64,000 bases of DNA from Methylobacterium planeticum (GCF_008806345.1 NZ_VZZJ01000013.1:1-64000), one strand, 5' to 3'; positions 42,652 through 51,937 are shown, counted from the stretch's first letter. Program-made: numbers and translations. Notes: generated by a model not told the origin, from the letters alone.

Positions 42652-45410
42652 GGCTCACGGTCAACGGCGCCGCCCAGGAGGCCGAGCCGCGCCCGGGCCA
42701 GTGCCTGCGCACGCTCCTGCGCGAGCTCGGCTGGTTCGGGGTGAAGAAGGGCTGCGACGCGGGCGATTGCGGCGCCTGCACGATCCATCTCGACGGCGAG
42801 CCGGTCCATGCCTGCCTCGTGCCGGCTTTCCGGGCCGAGGGCCGGCAGGTGACCACCGTCGAGGGCCTCGCCGGGCCCTGCGCGCCGGACGGGCCGGTGC
42901 CCGGGACGCTGCACCCGATGCAGGAGGCCTTCCTGGCGGCGCAGGGCTACCAGTGCGGCTTCTGCACCCCCGGCATGGTGATGACGGCCGCGCGCCTCGA
43001 CCAGGGTCAGCGCCGGGACCTCGATACGGCCCTCAAGGGCAACCTCTGCCGCTGCACCGGCTACCGCGCCATCCGCGATGCCATCGCGGGGATCGGCGAA
43101 GCGGAGGCCCGTCCGGCGGGCGATCCGGTCGGGCGCTGCCTGCCGGCGCCCGCCGGCCGGGCGGTCGTGTCCGGCCGGGCGGCCTTCACCCTCGACCTCG
43201 CCGTGCCGGGCCTGCTGCATCTCAAGGTCCTGCGCTCGCCCCACGCCCACGCGCGCATCCTCCACATCGAGCGCGCCGCGGCCCTCGCGGTGCAGGGCGT
43301 CGTCGCGGTGCTCACCCACGCGGACGTGCCCCGGGCGCGCTTCTCGACGGGCCGCCACGAGAACCCGGCGGACGACGCCCCCGACACCCGCCTCCTCGAC
43401 GACGTGGTGCGCTTCGTCGGCCAGCGCGTCGCCGCGGTGGTGGCCGAGAGCGAGGCCGCCGCCGAGGCCGGCTGCCGGGCGCTTGTCGTCACCTACGCGC
43501 CGCGCCCGGCCGTGTTCGAGCCCGAGGCGGCCCTGCGCCCCGACGCGCCCCTCGTCCACGACGCCCTCGACCGATCCGGCGAGGACGCGCCGCCGCACCA
43601 GTCCCACCCGAACCTCGCGGCCGAGGCGCACGGCCGCATCGGCGACGTCGATGCGGGCTTCGCGCAGGCCGATCGGGTGCACGAGGCGACCTACGTCTCG
43701 CAGCGCGTCCAACACGCGCATCTGGAGACGCACGGCGCCATCGGCTGGCTCGATCCGGACGGGCGCCTGACGATCCGCTCCTCCACGCAGGTGCCCTTCC
43801 TGACCCGCGACGCGCTCTCCACCCTGTTCGGGCTGGAGCGGGCGCGGGTGCGCGTTCTCTGCGGCCGGGTCGGCGGCGGCTTCGGCGGCAAGCAGGAGAT
43901 GCTGACCGAGGACCTCGTGGCGCTGGCGGTCCTGCGCACCGGGCGCCCGGTGCGGTGGGAGCTGACGCGCCAGGAGCAATTCATCGGCACCACCACCCGG
44001 CACCCGATGCGGGTGCGGGTGAAGCTCGGCGCGCGGCGGGACGGCACCCTGACGGCCATCGCGCTGCACGTCGTCACGAATACCGGCGCCTACGGCAACC
44101 ACGCGGGCGGGGTGCTGCACCACGGCTGCAACGAGGTGATCGGGGTCTATCGCTGCCCGAACAAGCGGGTCGACGGCTACGCCGTCTACACCCACACCCT
44201 TCCGAGCGGGGCGTTCCGTGGCTACGGCCTCAGCCAGACCATCTTCGCGGTGGAATCCGCGATGGACGAGCTCGCCCGCGGCCTCGGGCTCGATCCGTTC
44301 GCGATGCGCCGCCGCAACGCCGTGCGCCCCGGCGATCCGATGGTGTCCACGAGCCTCGAGCCGCACGACGTCCGCTACGGCAGCTACGGGCTCGACCAGT
44401 GCCTCGATCTCGTGGAGGCGGCCCTCGCCGAGCCGGCCGGCGCGGCGGCGCCCCCGGGCTGGCGCGTCGGGCAGGGCATGGCGATGGCGATGATCGACAC
44501 GATTCCGCCGCGCGGCCACGTCTCCGACGCCCGGATCCGCCTCGAGGCGGACGGCGGCTACACGCTCCTCGTCGGGACCGCGGAGTTCGGCAACGGCACC
44601 TCGACGGTCCACGCCCAGATCGCCGCCCACGCCCTCGGGACGAGCCCCGACCGCATCACCCTGCGCCAGGCCGACACCGACGCGGTCGGCCACGATACCG
44701 GCGCCTACGGCAGCACCGGCATCGTGGTGGCCGGTCAGGCGACGCTCAGGGCCGCCACCGCGCTCGCCGCCCGCATCCGGGCAGCGGCGGCCGCCCGCGT
44801 TGGGCTCGATCCCGGGGCCTGCGCGCTCGGGCCCGACCGGGTCACCTGGGCGGGGGGCGAGATCGCTCTCGCGGCGCTCGCGGGCGAGGGGCGTGCGGGC
44901 GAGGGATTCGAGGCCGCGGGACGCGCCGACGGCAGCCCGCGCTCGGTCGCCTTCAACGTCCAGGGCTTCCGGGTGGCGGTGCATCCCTCGAGCGGCGAGG
45001 TCCGCATCCTGCGCAGCGTCCACGCGGCGGATGCCGGGCGGGTCATCAACCCGATGCAGTGCCGCGGCCAGATCGAGGGAGGCGTCGCCCAGGCGCTCGG
45101 CGCGGCCCTCTACGAGGACATGCACCCGGACGCCGCCGGGAGCGTGGTCGCCCAGACCTTCCGGAACTACCACATCCCGGCCATCGCCGACGTGCCGCGC
45201 ACCGAGGTGCTGTTCGCCGAGACCCACGACGCGGTCGGTCCCCTCGGCGCCAAGTCGATGAGCGAGAGCCCCTACAACCCGGTCGTCCCCGCCCTCGCCA
45301 ACGCGATCCGCGACGCCACCGGCGCGCGCCTCACCGCGACGCCCTTCGCGCCGGACCGGATCTACCGGGCCGTCCTGGCCGGGGCGGCCTCCGCCCCGGC
45401 CTCGGGTTGA
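42648..45410 (+). CDS. Fused 2Fe-2S / molybdopterin hydroxylase subunit
   Basis: A 920-aa fusion of the small and large subunits of a xanthine-dehydrogenase-family enzyme. Residues 1-150 carry both 2Fe-2S clusters: Cys 36/41/44/56 (GCDAGDCGACTI) and Cys 103/106/134/136 (QCGFCTPGM, LCRCTGYR). From about 165 on comes the Mo-cofactor domain with VGGGFGGKQEML near 408 and GAKSMSESPYNP near 868, whose Glu corresponds to the catalytic Glu of xanthine dehydrogenase. In most bacterial XdhAB proteins the iron-sulphur part is fused to FAD or is separate, so this order is less common. Xanthine/hypoxanthine is likely from context; other N-heterocycles are possible. No XdhC-type chaperone is present. Confidence 0.88.
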   Translation: MRLTVNGAAQEAEPRPGQCLRTLLRELGWFGVKKGCDAGDCGACTIHLDGEPVHACLVPAFRAEGRQVTTVEGLAGPCAPDGPVPGTLHPMQEAFLAAQGYQCGFCTPGMVMTAARLDQGQRRDLDTALKGNLCRCTGYRAIRDAIAGIGEAEARPAGDPVGRCLPAPAGRAVVSGRAAFTLDLAVPGLLHLKVLRSPHAHARILHIERAAALAVQGVVAVLTHADVPRARFSTGRHENPADDAPDTRLLDDVVRFVGQRVAAVVAESEAAAEAGCRALVVTYAPRPAVFEPEAALRPDAPLVHDALDRSGEDAPPHQSHPNLAAEAHGRIGDVDAGFAQADRVHEATYVSQRVQHAHLETHGAIGWLDPDGRLTIRSSTQVPFLTRDALSTLFGLERARVRVLCGRVGGGFGGKQEMLTEDLVALAVLRTGRPVRWELTRQEQFIGTTTRHPMRVRVKLGARRDGTLTAIALHVVTNTGAYGNHAGGVLHHGCNEVIGVYRCPNKRVDGYAVYTHTLPSGAFRGYGLSQTIFAVESAMDELARGLGLDPFAMRRRNAVRPGDPMVSTSLEPHDVRYGSYGLDQCLDLVEAALAEPAGAAAPPGWRVGQGMAMAMIDTIPPRGHVSDARIRLEADGGYTLLVGTAEFGNGTSTVHAQIAAHALGTSPDRITLRQADTDAVGHDTGAYGSTGIVVAGQATLRAATALAARIRAAAAARVGLDPGACALGPDRVTWAGGEIALAALAGEGRAGEGFEAAGRADGSPRSVAFNVQGFRVAVHPSSGEVRILRSVHAADAGRVINPMQCRGQIEGGVAQALGAALYEDMHPDAAGSVVAQTFRNYHIPAIADVPRTEVLFAETHDAVGPLGAKSMSESPYNPVVPALANAIRDATGARLTATPFAPDRIYRAVLAGAASAPASG

Positions 45411-45508
45411 TGCAACGCCCGCGCGTGACAAACACGAGAACATCTCTCTCCGATGGCGTTGCCGGCCCGCATGGGCGCCCGATAACCGGGGCGCAACGGA
45501 GATCCATC

Positions 45509-46810
45509 ATGACGGCACGATCCCTCTGCCCGACGCGCTGGCTGCGCGCCGGGGTGCTGATGCCCCTCGGCATCCTCCTGCCCCTGGCCGGCGCCCACGC
45601 GCAGCAGGCCCCGAGCGGCGCGCCGACCCCCGGTAGCGCCCAGCCCGCCGCCCCGGCGCAAGCCGGTGCGCCGGCCCCGGCCCAGGATCGCGGCTCGGCC
45701 CTGTTCGGGCGGCCCGAGGGGGCCGATGCGGCCAAGCTCGCGCCGATCTCGGGGCCGCCGATCCCGACCCCGGCGAACCGCCTGCCCCTCGACAAGCTCT
45801 CCGTGCCGCCGGGCTTCAAGGTCGAGGTCTTCGCGAGCGGCGTCGCCAATGCGCGCTCGCTGCGCCAGGGCGACCAGGGCACCGTGTTCGCGGGCACCCG
45901 CTCCCTCGACAAGGTCTACGCGGTGCAGACCCTCGACGGGAAACCCACCGTCAAGGTGATCGCCTCCGGCCTCCACCGGCCGAACGGCCTCGCCTTCCAC
46001 AAGGGCGCGCTCTACGTCGCCGAGCTGTCCAGGATCTGGCGCTTCGACGACATCGAGGCGAAGCTCGACGCCCCGCCGAAGCCCGTCCTGGTCTACGACG
46101 ACCTGCCGAAGGACGAGGCGCATGGCTGGAAGTTCATCGCCATCGGCCCGGACGAGAAGCTCTACGTGCCGGTCGGCGCACCGGGCAACATCCTGATGCC
46201 GCCCGAGACCCACGCCCAGATCCGCCGCATGGACCTCGACGGCAAGAACGTCGAGGTGGTGGCCCGCGGGGTGCGCAACACCGTCGGCTTCGACTGGAAC
46301 CCGGAGACGAAGCTCCTGACCTTCACGGATAACGGCCGCGACTGGGTCTCGGAGGATATCCCGAATGACGAGCTGAACGTCCTCAGCGAGCCGGGCAAGC
46401 AGCATTTCGGCTTCCCCTACTGCCATCAGGGCAGCTTCACCGACCCGGAATACGGCTGGGGCCATTCCTGCGCCGAGTTCACCGCGCCCGCCGGTCTCCT
46501 CGGCGCGCACGCGGCGGCCCTCGGGATGCGCTTCTACACCGGCTCGCAATTCCCGGACGCGTACCGGAACGCGGTCTTCATCGCGCGCCACGGTTCCTGG
46601 AACAAGACCCGGAAGATCGGCGGCGACGTGGTGGTGGCCAAGCTCGGGCCCGATGGCAAGGTCACGTCCCTGGAGCCGTTCCTCACGGGCTTCCTGCAGG
46701 ACAACAAGTATGTCGGGCGGCCCGTCGACGTGCTGGTGGCGCAGGACGGCTCGCTCCTCGTCTCGGACGATTACAACGGCGCGATCTACCGCGTCAGCTA
46801 CGCCCGCTGA
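45509..46810 (+). CDS. Sorbosone dehydrogenase-family (PQQ-type) protein
   Basis: A 433-aa periplasmic protein: Sec signal peptide (VLMPLGILLPLAGAHAQQ), a Pro/Ala/Gln-rich linker, then a beta-propeller of the sorbosone/soluble glucose dehydrogenase type (about 95-430) with LSVPPGFKVEVFASGVANAR, LHRPNGLAFHKGALYVAELS, RGVRNTVGFDWNP and HGSWNKTRKIGGDV. Relatives use PQQ to oxidise aldoses or related alcohols and hand electrons to cytochrome c. The next gene encodes such a cytochrome. PQQ dependence here is inferred from family. Confidence 0.85.
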   Translation: MTARSLCPTRWLRAGVLMPLGILLPLAGAHAQQAPSGAPTPGSAQPAAPAQAGAPAPAQDRGSALFGRPEGADAAKLAPISGPPIPTPANRLPLDKLSVPPGFKVEVFASGVANARSLRQGDQGTVFAGTRSLDKVYAVQTLDGKPTVKVIASGLHRPNGLAFHKGALYVAELSRIWRFDDIEAKLDAPPKPVLVYDDLPKDEAHGWKFIAIGPDEKLYVPVGAPGNILMPPETHAQIRRMDLDGKNVEVVARGVRNTVGFDWNPETKLLTFTDNGRDWVSEDIPNDELNVLSEPGKQHFGFPYCHQGSFTDPEYGWGHSCAEFTAPAGLLGAHAAALGMRFYTGSQFPDAYRNAVFIARHGSWNKTRKIGGDVVVAKLGPDGKVTSLEPFLTGFLQDNKYVGRPVDVLVAQDGSLLVSDDYNGAIYRVSYAR

Positions 46811-46816
46811 GCCCCC

Positions 46817-46840
46817 GGCGCGGGACCCGCGTCCCGCGCC
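46817..46840 (+). terminator. Hairpin between sorbosone dehydrogenase and cytochrome genes
   Basis: A perfect 10-bp stem (GGCGCGGGAC / GTCCCGCGCC) with a CCGC loop starts 7 nt after the stop codon and ends 21 nt before the cytochrome start. It could end transcription in part, or protect the upstream message, setting unequal amounts of the two proteins. Confidence 0.5.
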
Positions 46841-46861
46841 CCGCACCATCCGGATGAACCC

Positions 46862-47440
46862 ATGCGGCGCCTCGCCAACGGCCTTGCCCTCTGCCTCCTC
46901 GCCCTCACGGGTCTGCCGACCGGGCCGGCCGGCGCCCAGCCGGTGGCCGAGCGGCTGCCGGCCTGCCTCGGCTGCCACGGCGGGCAGGGCCGCTCCGAGA
47001 CCGAGGGCGTGCCCTCCCTCGGCGGGATGCCGGCCGATTACGTGCTGACGCAGCTCTACCTGTTCCGGGAGAAGCAGCGGGTCGCCCCTCCCATGAACGA
47101 GATGGCGGCGGGTCTCTCGGACGACGACCTGCGCACGATCTCGGACGCGGTCGCGGCGCTTCCGCCGCCGACATCCGATGGCGGGGGAGATCCCGCCCGG
47201 ATCGCCCGCGCCAAGGACCTCGTGGCCAGGCACCAATGCGGCTCCTGCCACAACGCCGACTTCTCGGGCCACGACCAGATCCCGCGGATCCGGGCGCAGC
47301 GCGAGGAGTACCTCGTGGCGGCCCTGCGGGGCTACAAGTCCAACGCGCGGGCCGGCTACGACCCGGCGATGAACGAGGCGGCGCAGCCCCTCTCGGACGA
47401 CGACATCCGCGATCTCGCCCATTACCTCGCCCATCCGTGA
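46862..47440 (+). CDS. Periplasmic dihaem cytochrome c
   Basis: A 192-aa protein with a Sec signal peptide (LCLLALTGLPTGPAGAQ) and two haem c sites: CLGCH at residues 35-39 and CGSCH near 126-130, each followed by a matching domain with a Met ligand candidate (APPMNEMAAGL, DPAMNEAAQPL). The two halves look like an internal duplication of a class I cytochrome (both end SDDDLR/SDDDIR). It probably accepts electrons from the sorbosone dehydrogenase-like protein encoded 51 bp upstream. Confidence 0.9.
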   Translation: MRRLANGLALCLLALTGLPTGPAGAQPVAERLPACLGCHGGQGRSETEGVPSLGGMPADYVLTQLYLFREKQRVAPPMNEMAAGLSDDDLRTISDAVAALPPPTSDGGGDPARIARAKDLVARHQCGSCHNADFSGHDQIPRIRAQREEYLVAALRGYKSNARAGYDPAMNEAAQPLSDDDIRDLAHYLAHP

Positions 47441-47704
47441 GGCGGGGCCGGCGCCGGTCCGCGATGTGACCCGCCGCACATGGCCCCGCGCCGCATCGAC
47501 TAGAGGTTGCGCGATTCGGTTCGCATTCCGACCGAGCCCGCCCGTTTCCGTGCCCTCCGCCCGCGCAGGCTGTAGGGTCGCGACCGTGCGGCCGGCCTCG
47601 GCGGCGCCCGTTGCGACGGGGCGCGGCCCCTTCCCGACCGGAGTGGCCGGGCTTGCGCGCCGCCGCCGATCCGTGCGCTGCCGCGGACCCGACCGGAGGA
47701 CAGG

Positions 47705-48253
47705 ATGCTGGATGTTGTTCCGGGCCGGAGCGGCCGTACCGGCCCTCTCCGGATCACCGCCGCGGCGGCCGTGCTGGCGATCGCGGCCCTGGGGAGCGGC
47801 GCGGCCGAGGCGCAGAGCCGCGGCTGCACGGTGACGCCCTACACGGACCCGCCGCGCCAGGTTCTGTCCTGCGCCGACGGGCTGACGGTCAGCGCCGAGA
47901 CCGGCACCGCCTACAAGCTGGTCGACCGAAACCACGATGGCCGCCCCGAGAGCGCCGAGGTGACGAGCCGCGGCCTCCTGATCGACGTTCCGCCGCGCCG
48001 GGGCGGCTTCCAGATCCTCACGCCCCACGCCGTCGCCTCGGTCCGCGGCACGGTCTGGGCCGTCGACGTCTCCGCTCAGAAGACCGCGGTCTTCGTGCGC
48101 GCGGGCAGCGTCGCCGTCGCGCGCCCGGGAGGCCCGGCCGTGACGCTGCGGGCGGGCGAGGGCGTCGACGTGGAGGCCGGGGGCAATTCGCTCCACGTGC
48201 AACGGTGGAGCCCGGAGCGCGCCGCAGGCCTGCTCGCGCGTTTCGGCCGCTGA
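47705..48253 (+). CDS. Secreted FecR-domain protein
   Basis: A 182-aa exported protein: signal peptide (RITAAAAVLAIAALGSGAAE), a Cys-containing segment (GCTVTPYTDPPRQVLSCADG) and a FecR-like domain from about 95 with ILTPHAVASVRGTVWAVDVS and VTLRAGEGVDVEAGG, the core pattern of FecR domains. There is no sigma factor gene nearby. It shares one base with the CHASE2-cyclase gene downstream, a pairing seen in other proteobacteria, so it may sense something in the periplasm and act on the cyclase's CHASE2 domain. Confidence 0.85.
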   Translation: MLDVVPGRSGRTGPLRITAAAAVLAIAALGSGAAEAQSRGCTVTPYTDPPRQVLSCADGLTVSAETGTAYKLVDRNHDGRPESAEVTSRGLLIDVPPRRGGFQILTPHAVASVRGTVWAVDVSAQKTAVFVRAGSVAVARPGGPAVTLRAGEGVDVEAGGNSLHVQRWSPERAAGLLARFGR

Positions 48254-50136
48254 TGCGGGCATGGCCGCGGGCATGGCCGCGCGAGGGGCGGCGCACCCAC
48301 GCCGCCGTGGCCGCCGCCCTCGCCCTCGCGGCCTCCCTCCTCGCCGCCGCCTGGCACCGCGACGGGCGGGCGAGCGTCCTCGACCGGCTCGAATCGCCCC
48401 TCCTCGACCTCCGCTTCCTCCTCGTCGGGCCCGAGCCCGCCCCGGCCGACCTCGTGATCGTCGCCCTCGACGACGAGGCCATCCGCGAGGCCGGGGGGTA
48501 TCCGCTGCCGCGGGCCGCGATGGCGCGGCTCGTCCGGATTCTCTCCGGCGCACGGCCCCGGGCGCTCGGGCTCGACCTGCTGTTCCTCGATCCCGGGCCG
48601 GCCCCGGACGATGCCGCGCTGGCCGAGGCCCTCAAGGACGCGGGCGCGGTCCTGGCGGCCGCGGCCGCGTTCCGCGCCGATCCGCCGGGCGCAGCCGAGG
48701 CCGTGCCGGTTCCGGGCTTGCCGGTCGCCGAGCGCGTGCGCTGGCCGATCGCGCGGTTTCGCGACGGCACCGGCATCGGCCTCGTCAACATCGCCACGGA
48801 CCATGCCGGCACCCCGCGCCACGTGCCCCTCCTGCTCCGCCTCGGCGACACCGCCCTGCCCTCCTTCCCCCTGCGCCTCGCCGCCCAGGCGGCCCGGGCG
48901 GAGCCCGTGCTTGAGGCCGGGGGCATCGCCGTCGGAGGCGTGCGGTCGCGTCCCGATCTCGGCCTCAACCTGCCGATCCGCCTCCACGGGCCCCGCGGAA
49001 CGGTCCGGACCGTGAGCGCGGGCGCCGTGCTGCGGGGCGAGGTCGAGGCGGAGGAGTTGCGCAACCGGATCGTCGTCGTCGGGGCCACGGCGATCGGCGC
49101 GGCCGACACCTTCGCGACGCCCTACGATCCGGTCCTGCCCGGCGTCGAGGTGCTGGCGACCGCCATCGGCCACCTCGCGACCGGCGACGGCCTCGTGCGC
49201 GATGCCGCCACCCGGCGCATCGATGCGGGCGCCGCCATCGTCCTGGCCGTCGCGTCCGCCCTCGCGGTGTCCCTCGCCCCCGCGGGCCTTGCCGTCGCGG
49301 TCGTGATCCTCGCCGCCCTCGCCTGGCTCGCCGCGACGGTGATCGCCTTCTCGTCGCATCTCTGGCTGAGCGCCACCGTGCCCCTCGCCGCGATGATCCC
49401 GGGGCTGCTCTACGGCCTTCTCGGCCGCCTCGGACTCGATCGGCGCCGCGCGCGCGACCTGGCGCGATCCGAGCGCGCCCTGCGCCTGTTCCACCCGCCG
49501 GCGCTCGCGGCGCGCCTCGCGCAGGATCCGGGCTTCCTCGCCGCCCCGGTGACGCAGGAGGTCGGGATCGTCTTCCTCGATCTCAGCGGCTTCACGCGCC
49601 TGAGCGAACGGCTCGGCTCGCAGGGGACCGACCGGTTCCTGCGCGACTTCCACGGCGTCGTGGGCGAGGAGATCGGCCGGCACGGCGGATTGGTGCTGAG
49701 CTTCATGGGCGACGGCGCCCTCGCGGTGTTCGGCCTCCTCGACCCAAAGCCCGGCGACGCGCGGCAGGCGCTCGTGGCCGCCGACAGCCTCGTGCCGCGG
49801 ATCCGGTCCTGGCTCGGGACGCACACGCTGACCCGCGGCCGGCCGGTGGGCCTGCGCGTCGGCGCCCATCACGGCGAGGTCGTCGCCTCGCGCCTCGGGG
49901 CGAGCGATCACCAGCAGATCACGGTGGCGGGCGACAGCGTGAACGTCGCGAGCCGCCTGATGGAGGTCGCCAAGGATCTCCGCGCCGCCCTCGTGGTCAG
50001 CGCGGACCTCGTCGCCGCGAGCGGCATCGCGCCCGGCGCGATGCCCTTCGAGGGCGAGCGCTCCGTGGCGATCCGGGGGCGGGCGCAGCCCCTGAGCGTG
50101 GCCTATCGCTGGACGGAGCGGATGGCGGCCGGCTGA
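48253..50136 (+). CDS. CHASE2-domain adenylate cyclase
   Basis: A 627-aa signalling protein. After a first membrane helix (about 16-34) comes a periplasmic CHASE2 sensor (about 38-315: SPLLDLRFLLVGPEPAPADL, ALDDEAIREAGGYPLPR, DTFATPYDPVLPGVEVLATA), three helices (about 318-395) and a class III cyclase domain (about 432-620). Metal Asp residues are in IVFLDLSGFTRLSE (near 440) and FMGDGALAVFG (near 487); VAGDSVNVASRLMEVA completes the catalytic pattern. It should make cAMP in response to a periplasmic signal. Shares one base with the FecR-domain gene. Confidence 0.9.
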   Translation: MRAWPRAWPREGRRTHAAVAAALALAASLLAAAWHRDGRASVLDRLESPLLDLRFLLVGPEPAPADLVIVALDDEAIREAGGYPLPRAAMARLVRILSGARPRALGLDLLFLDPGPAPDDAALAEALKDAGAVLAAAAAFRADPPGAAEAVPVPGLPVAERVRWPIARFRDGTGIGLVNIATDHAGTPRHVPLLLRLGDTALPSFPLRLAAQAARAEPVLEAGGIAVGGVRSRPDLGLNLPIRLHGPRGTVRTVSAGAVLRGEVEAEELRNRIVVVGATAIGAADTFATPYDPVLPGVEVLATAIGHLATGDGLVRDAATRRIDAGAAIVLAVASALAVSLAPAGLAVAVVILAALAWLAATVIAFSSHLWLSATVPLAAMIPGLLYGLLGRLGLDRRRARDLARSERALRLFHPPALAARLAQDPGFLAAPVTQEVGIVFLDLSGFTRLSERLGSQGTDRFLRDFHGVVGEEIGRHGGLVLSFMGDGALAVFGLLDPKPGDARQALVAADSLVPRIRSWLGTHTLTRGRPVGLRVGAHHGEVVASRLGASDHQQITVAGDSVNVASRLMEVAKDLRAALVVSADLVAASGIAPGAMPFEGERSVAIRGRAQPLSVAYRWTERMAAG

Positions 50137-50160
50137 GCGGTCGCGCGAGCACCACCACGT

Positions 50161-50184
50161 CGCCTGCGCAAGGCCCCGCAGGCG
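50161..50184. terminator. Hairpin between convergent genes
   Basis: An 8-bp stem (CGCCTGCG / CGCAGGCG) with an 8-nt loop lies between the cyclase stop (50136) and the end of the dehydratase gene (50196) and could end both transcripts. Confidence 0.5.
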
Positions 50185-50195
50185 GCGCGAACGGC

Positions 50196-51905
50196 TCAGG
50201 TCGCCGTCGGCTCGGCGCGCAGGAAATCGAAGTCGCAGCCCTCGTCCGCCTGCAGCACGGTGTCGTGGAAGAGGCGGGCATAGCCCCGCCTCGCCCAGTC
50301 AGGCCGCGCGACGGGCGCTTGCGCGGCGCGGCGGCGCGCGAGCTCGGCCTCGTCCACCAGGAGGTCGATCCGCCGTCCCGCGGTGTCGAGGCGGATGCGG
50401 TCCCCGGTGCGGACGAGGCCGAGGGGGCCGCCATCGGCGGATTCCGGCGTGATGTGCAGCACGATGGTGCCGAAGGCGGTGCCGCTCATGCGCGCGTCCG
50501 AGATCCGGACCATGTCCTTGACGCCCCGCGCCAGGAGCTTCTTCGGAATCGGCAGGTAGCCCGCCTCCGGCATGCCGGGGGCGCCCTTCGGCCCGCCGTT
50601 CTGCAGGATCAGGATGTCGTCGGGCTCGACGTCGAGGTCGGGATCGTCGATCCGCGTCGTCAGGTCGGGGATCGACGCGAACACGACCGCCCGGCCGGTA
50701 TGCTGGAGGAGGGCCGGGCTCGCGGCGCTGTGCTTGATCAGGGCGCCTCGGGGCGCCAGGTTGCCGCGCAGGACCGCCATGGCGCCGACGGGCTTGATCG
50801 GGTCGTCGGCCGGGCGGATCACGCTCTGGCCGGGCACCTCCTCGGCCGCCGCCACCACGTCGCGGAGCGTCCCGCCCGCCACCGTCTGGGCGTCGAGATC
50901 GATGCGGTCGCCGAGCCGGCGCAGCAGCGCCGGGACGCCGCCGGCATGGTGGAAATGCTCCATGTAGTGGGCACCGGAGGGCTTCAGGTCGACCAGCACC
51001 GGCACCGCCCGGCCGAGAGCGTCGAAGGCGTCGAGGTCGATCCGGTGCGGCGTGCGGTTGGCGATGGCGGTGAGGTGGATCAGCCCGTTGGTCGATCCGC
51101 CGATCGCCTGCATGACGACCTGGGCATTGCGGAAGGCGGCGGGCGTCAGGAGGGCGCTCGGGCGCGGGCCGCCCGACACCGCCATCTCGGCGGCGCGCCG
51201 GCCGCTCAGTTCGGCGATCCGGATTCGCTCGGCATGGGGCGCGGGCACGGTCGCGCTCATGGGCAGGGACAGGCCGAGCGCCTCCGTCACGCAAGCCATG
51301 GTGCTCGCCGTGCCCATCACCATGCAGGTGCCGACGGAGGGCGCGAGGCGGCTGTTGACCCGCTCGATCTCGGCCTCGTCGATCGCGCCGGCCCGGTGCG
51401 CGCTCCAGAGCCGGCGGCAATCCGTGCAGGCGCCCAGGACCTCGCCCTTGTGGTGGCCCACCACCATCGGGCCTACCGGGATCACCACGGTCGGCAGGTC
51501 GACGCTCGCTGCCGCCATGATCTGGGCCGGCAGGGTCTTGTCGCAGCCCCCGACCACGATGACGGCATCCATGGGCTGGGCCCGGATCATCTCCTCGGTG
51601 TCCATCGCCATCAGGTTGCGCAGGAACATCGAGGTCGGGTGGGCGAAGCTCTCGTGGATCGAGATCGTCGGGAACACCATCGGCAGGCCCCCCGCCAGCA
51701 TCACGCCGCGCTTGGCCGCCTCGATCAGGGCCGGCGCGTTGCCGTGGCACGGGTTGTAGTCGCTCGCCGTGTTGGTGATGCCGACGATCGGCCGGTCGAG
51801 GGCGTCGTCCGAGTAGCCCGCCGCCTTGATGAAGGCCTTGCGCAGGAACAGGGAGAACCCGGCATCGCCGTAGCTGGTGAGACCCTTGCGCAGCCCCTTG
51901 CTCAT
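50196..51905 (-). CDS. IlvD/Edd-family sugar-acid dehydratase
   Basis: A 569-aa iron-sulphur dehydratase. Cluster Cys residues are in YNPCHGNAP, VVGGCDKTLPAQ and GTCMVMGTASTM; SDARMSGTAFGTIVLHITPE is the C-terminal active-site signature with the catalytic Ser. Layout and ISIHESFAHPTSMFLRNLMA resemble sugar-acid dehydratases (arabonate, xylonate and similar) more than the biosynthetic IlvD. The DHDPS-family gene upstream supports a catabolic dehydratase acting before or after a 2-keto-3-deoxy acid. Last gene of the minus-strand cluster. Confidence 0.87.
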   Translation of the reverse strand: MSKGLRKGLTSYGDAGFSLFLRKAFIKAAGYSDDALDRPIVGITNTASDYNPCHGNAPALIEAAKRGVMLAGGLPMVFPTISIHESFAHPTSMFLRNLMAMDTEEMIRAQPMDAVIVVGGCDKTLPAQIMAAASVDLPTVVIPVGPMVVGHHKGEVLGACTDCRRLWSAHRAGAIDEAEIERVNSRLAPSVGTCMVMGTASTMACVTEALGLSLPMSATVPAPHAERIRIAELSGRRAAEMAVSGGPRPSALLTPAAFRNAQVVMQAIGGSTNGLIHLTAIANRTPHRIDLDAFDALGRAVPVLVDLKPSGAHYMEHFHHAGGVPALLRRLGDRIDLDAQTVAGGTLRDVVAAAEEVPGQSVIRPADDPIKPVGAMAVLRGNLAPRGALIKHSAASPALLQHTGRAVVFASIPDLTTRIDDPDLDVEPDDILILQNGGPKGAPGMPEAGYLPIPKKLLARGVKDMVRISDARMSGTAFGTIVLHITPESADGGPLGLVRTGDRIRLDTAGRRIDLLVDEAELARRRAAQAPVARPDWARRGYARLFHDTVLQADEGCDFDFLRAEPTAT

Positions 51906-51937
51906 GATGTCGGTCCCTCGCTCTCGGGCACCCGGGA

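Noticed and set aside
41754-45443. A 1229-codon open frame antisense to the molybdenum hydroxylase genes
   Set aside because: Its product is Arg/Ala/Gly-rich without domains. GC-rich third positions on the real strand remove stops on the other; the sense frame has full family motifs.
45362-48553. A 1063-codon minus-strand open frame over the sorbosone dehydrogenase, cytochrome and FecR genes
   Set aside because: It is a shadow of these genes, each of which has signal peptide, haem or domain motifs on the plus strand.
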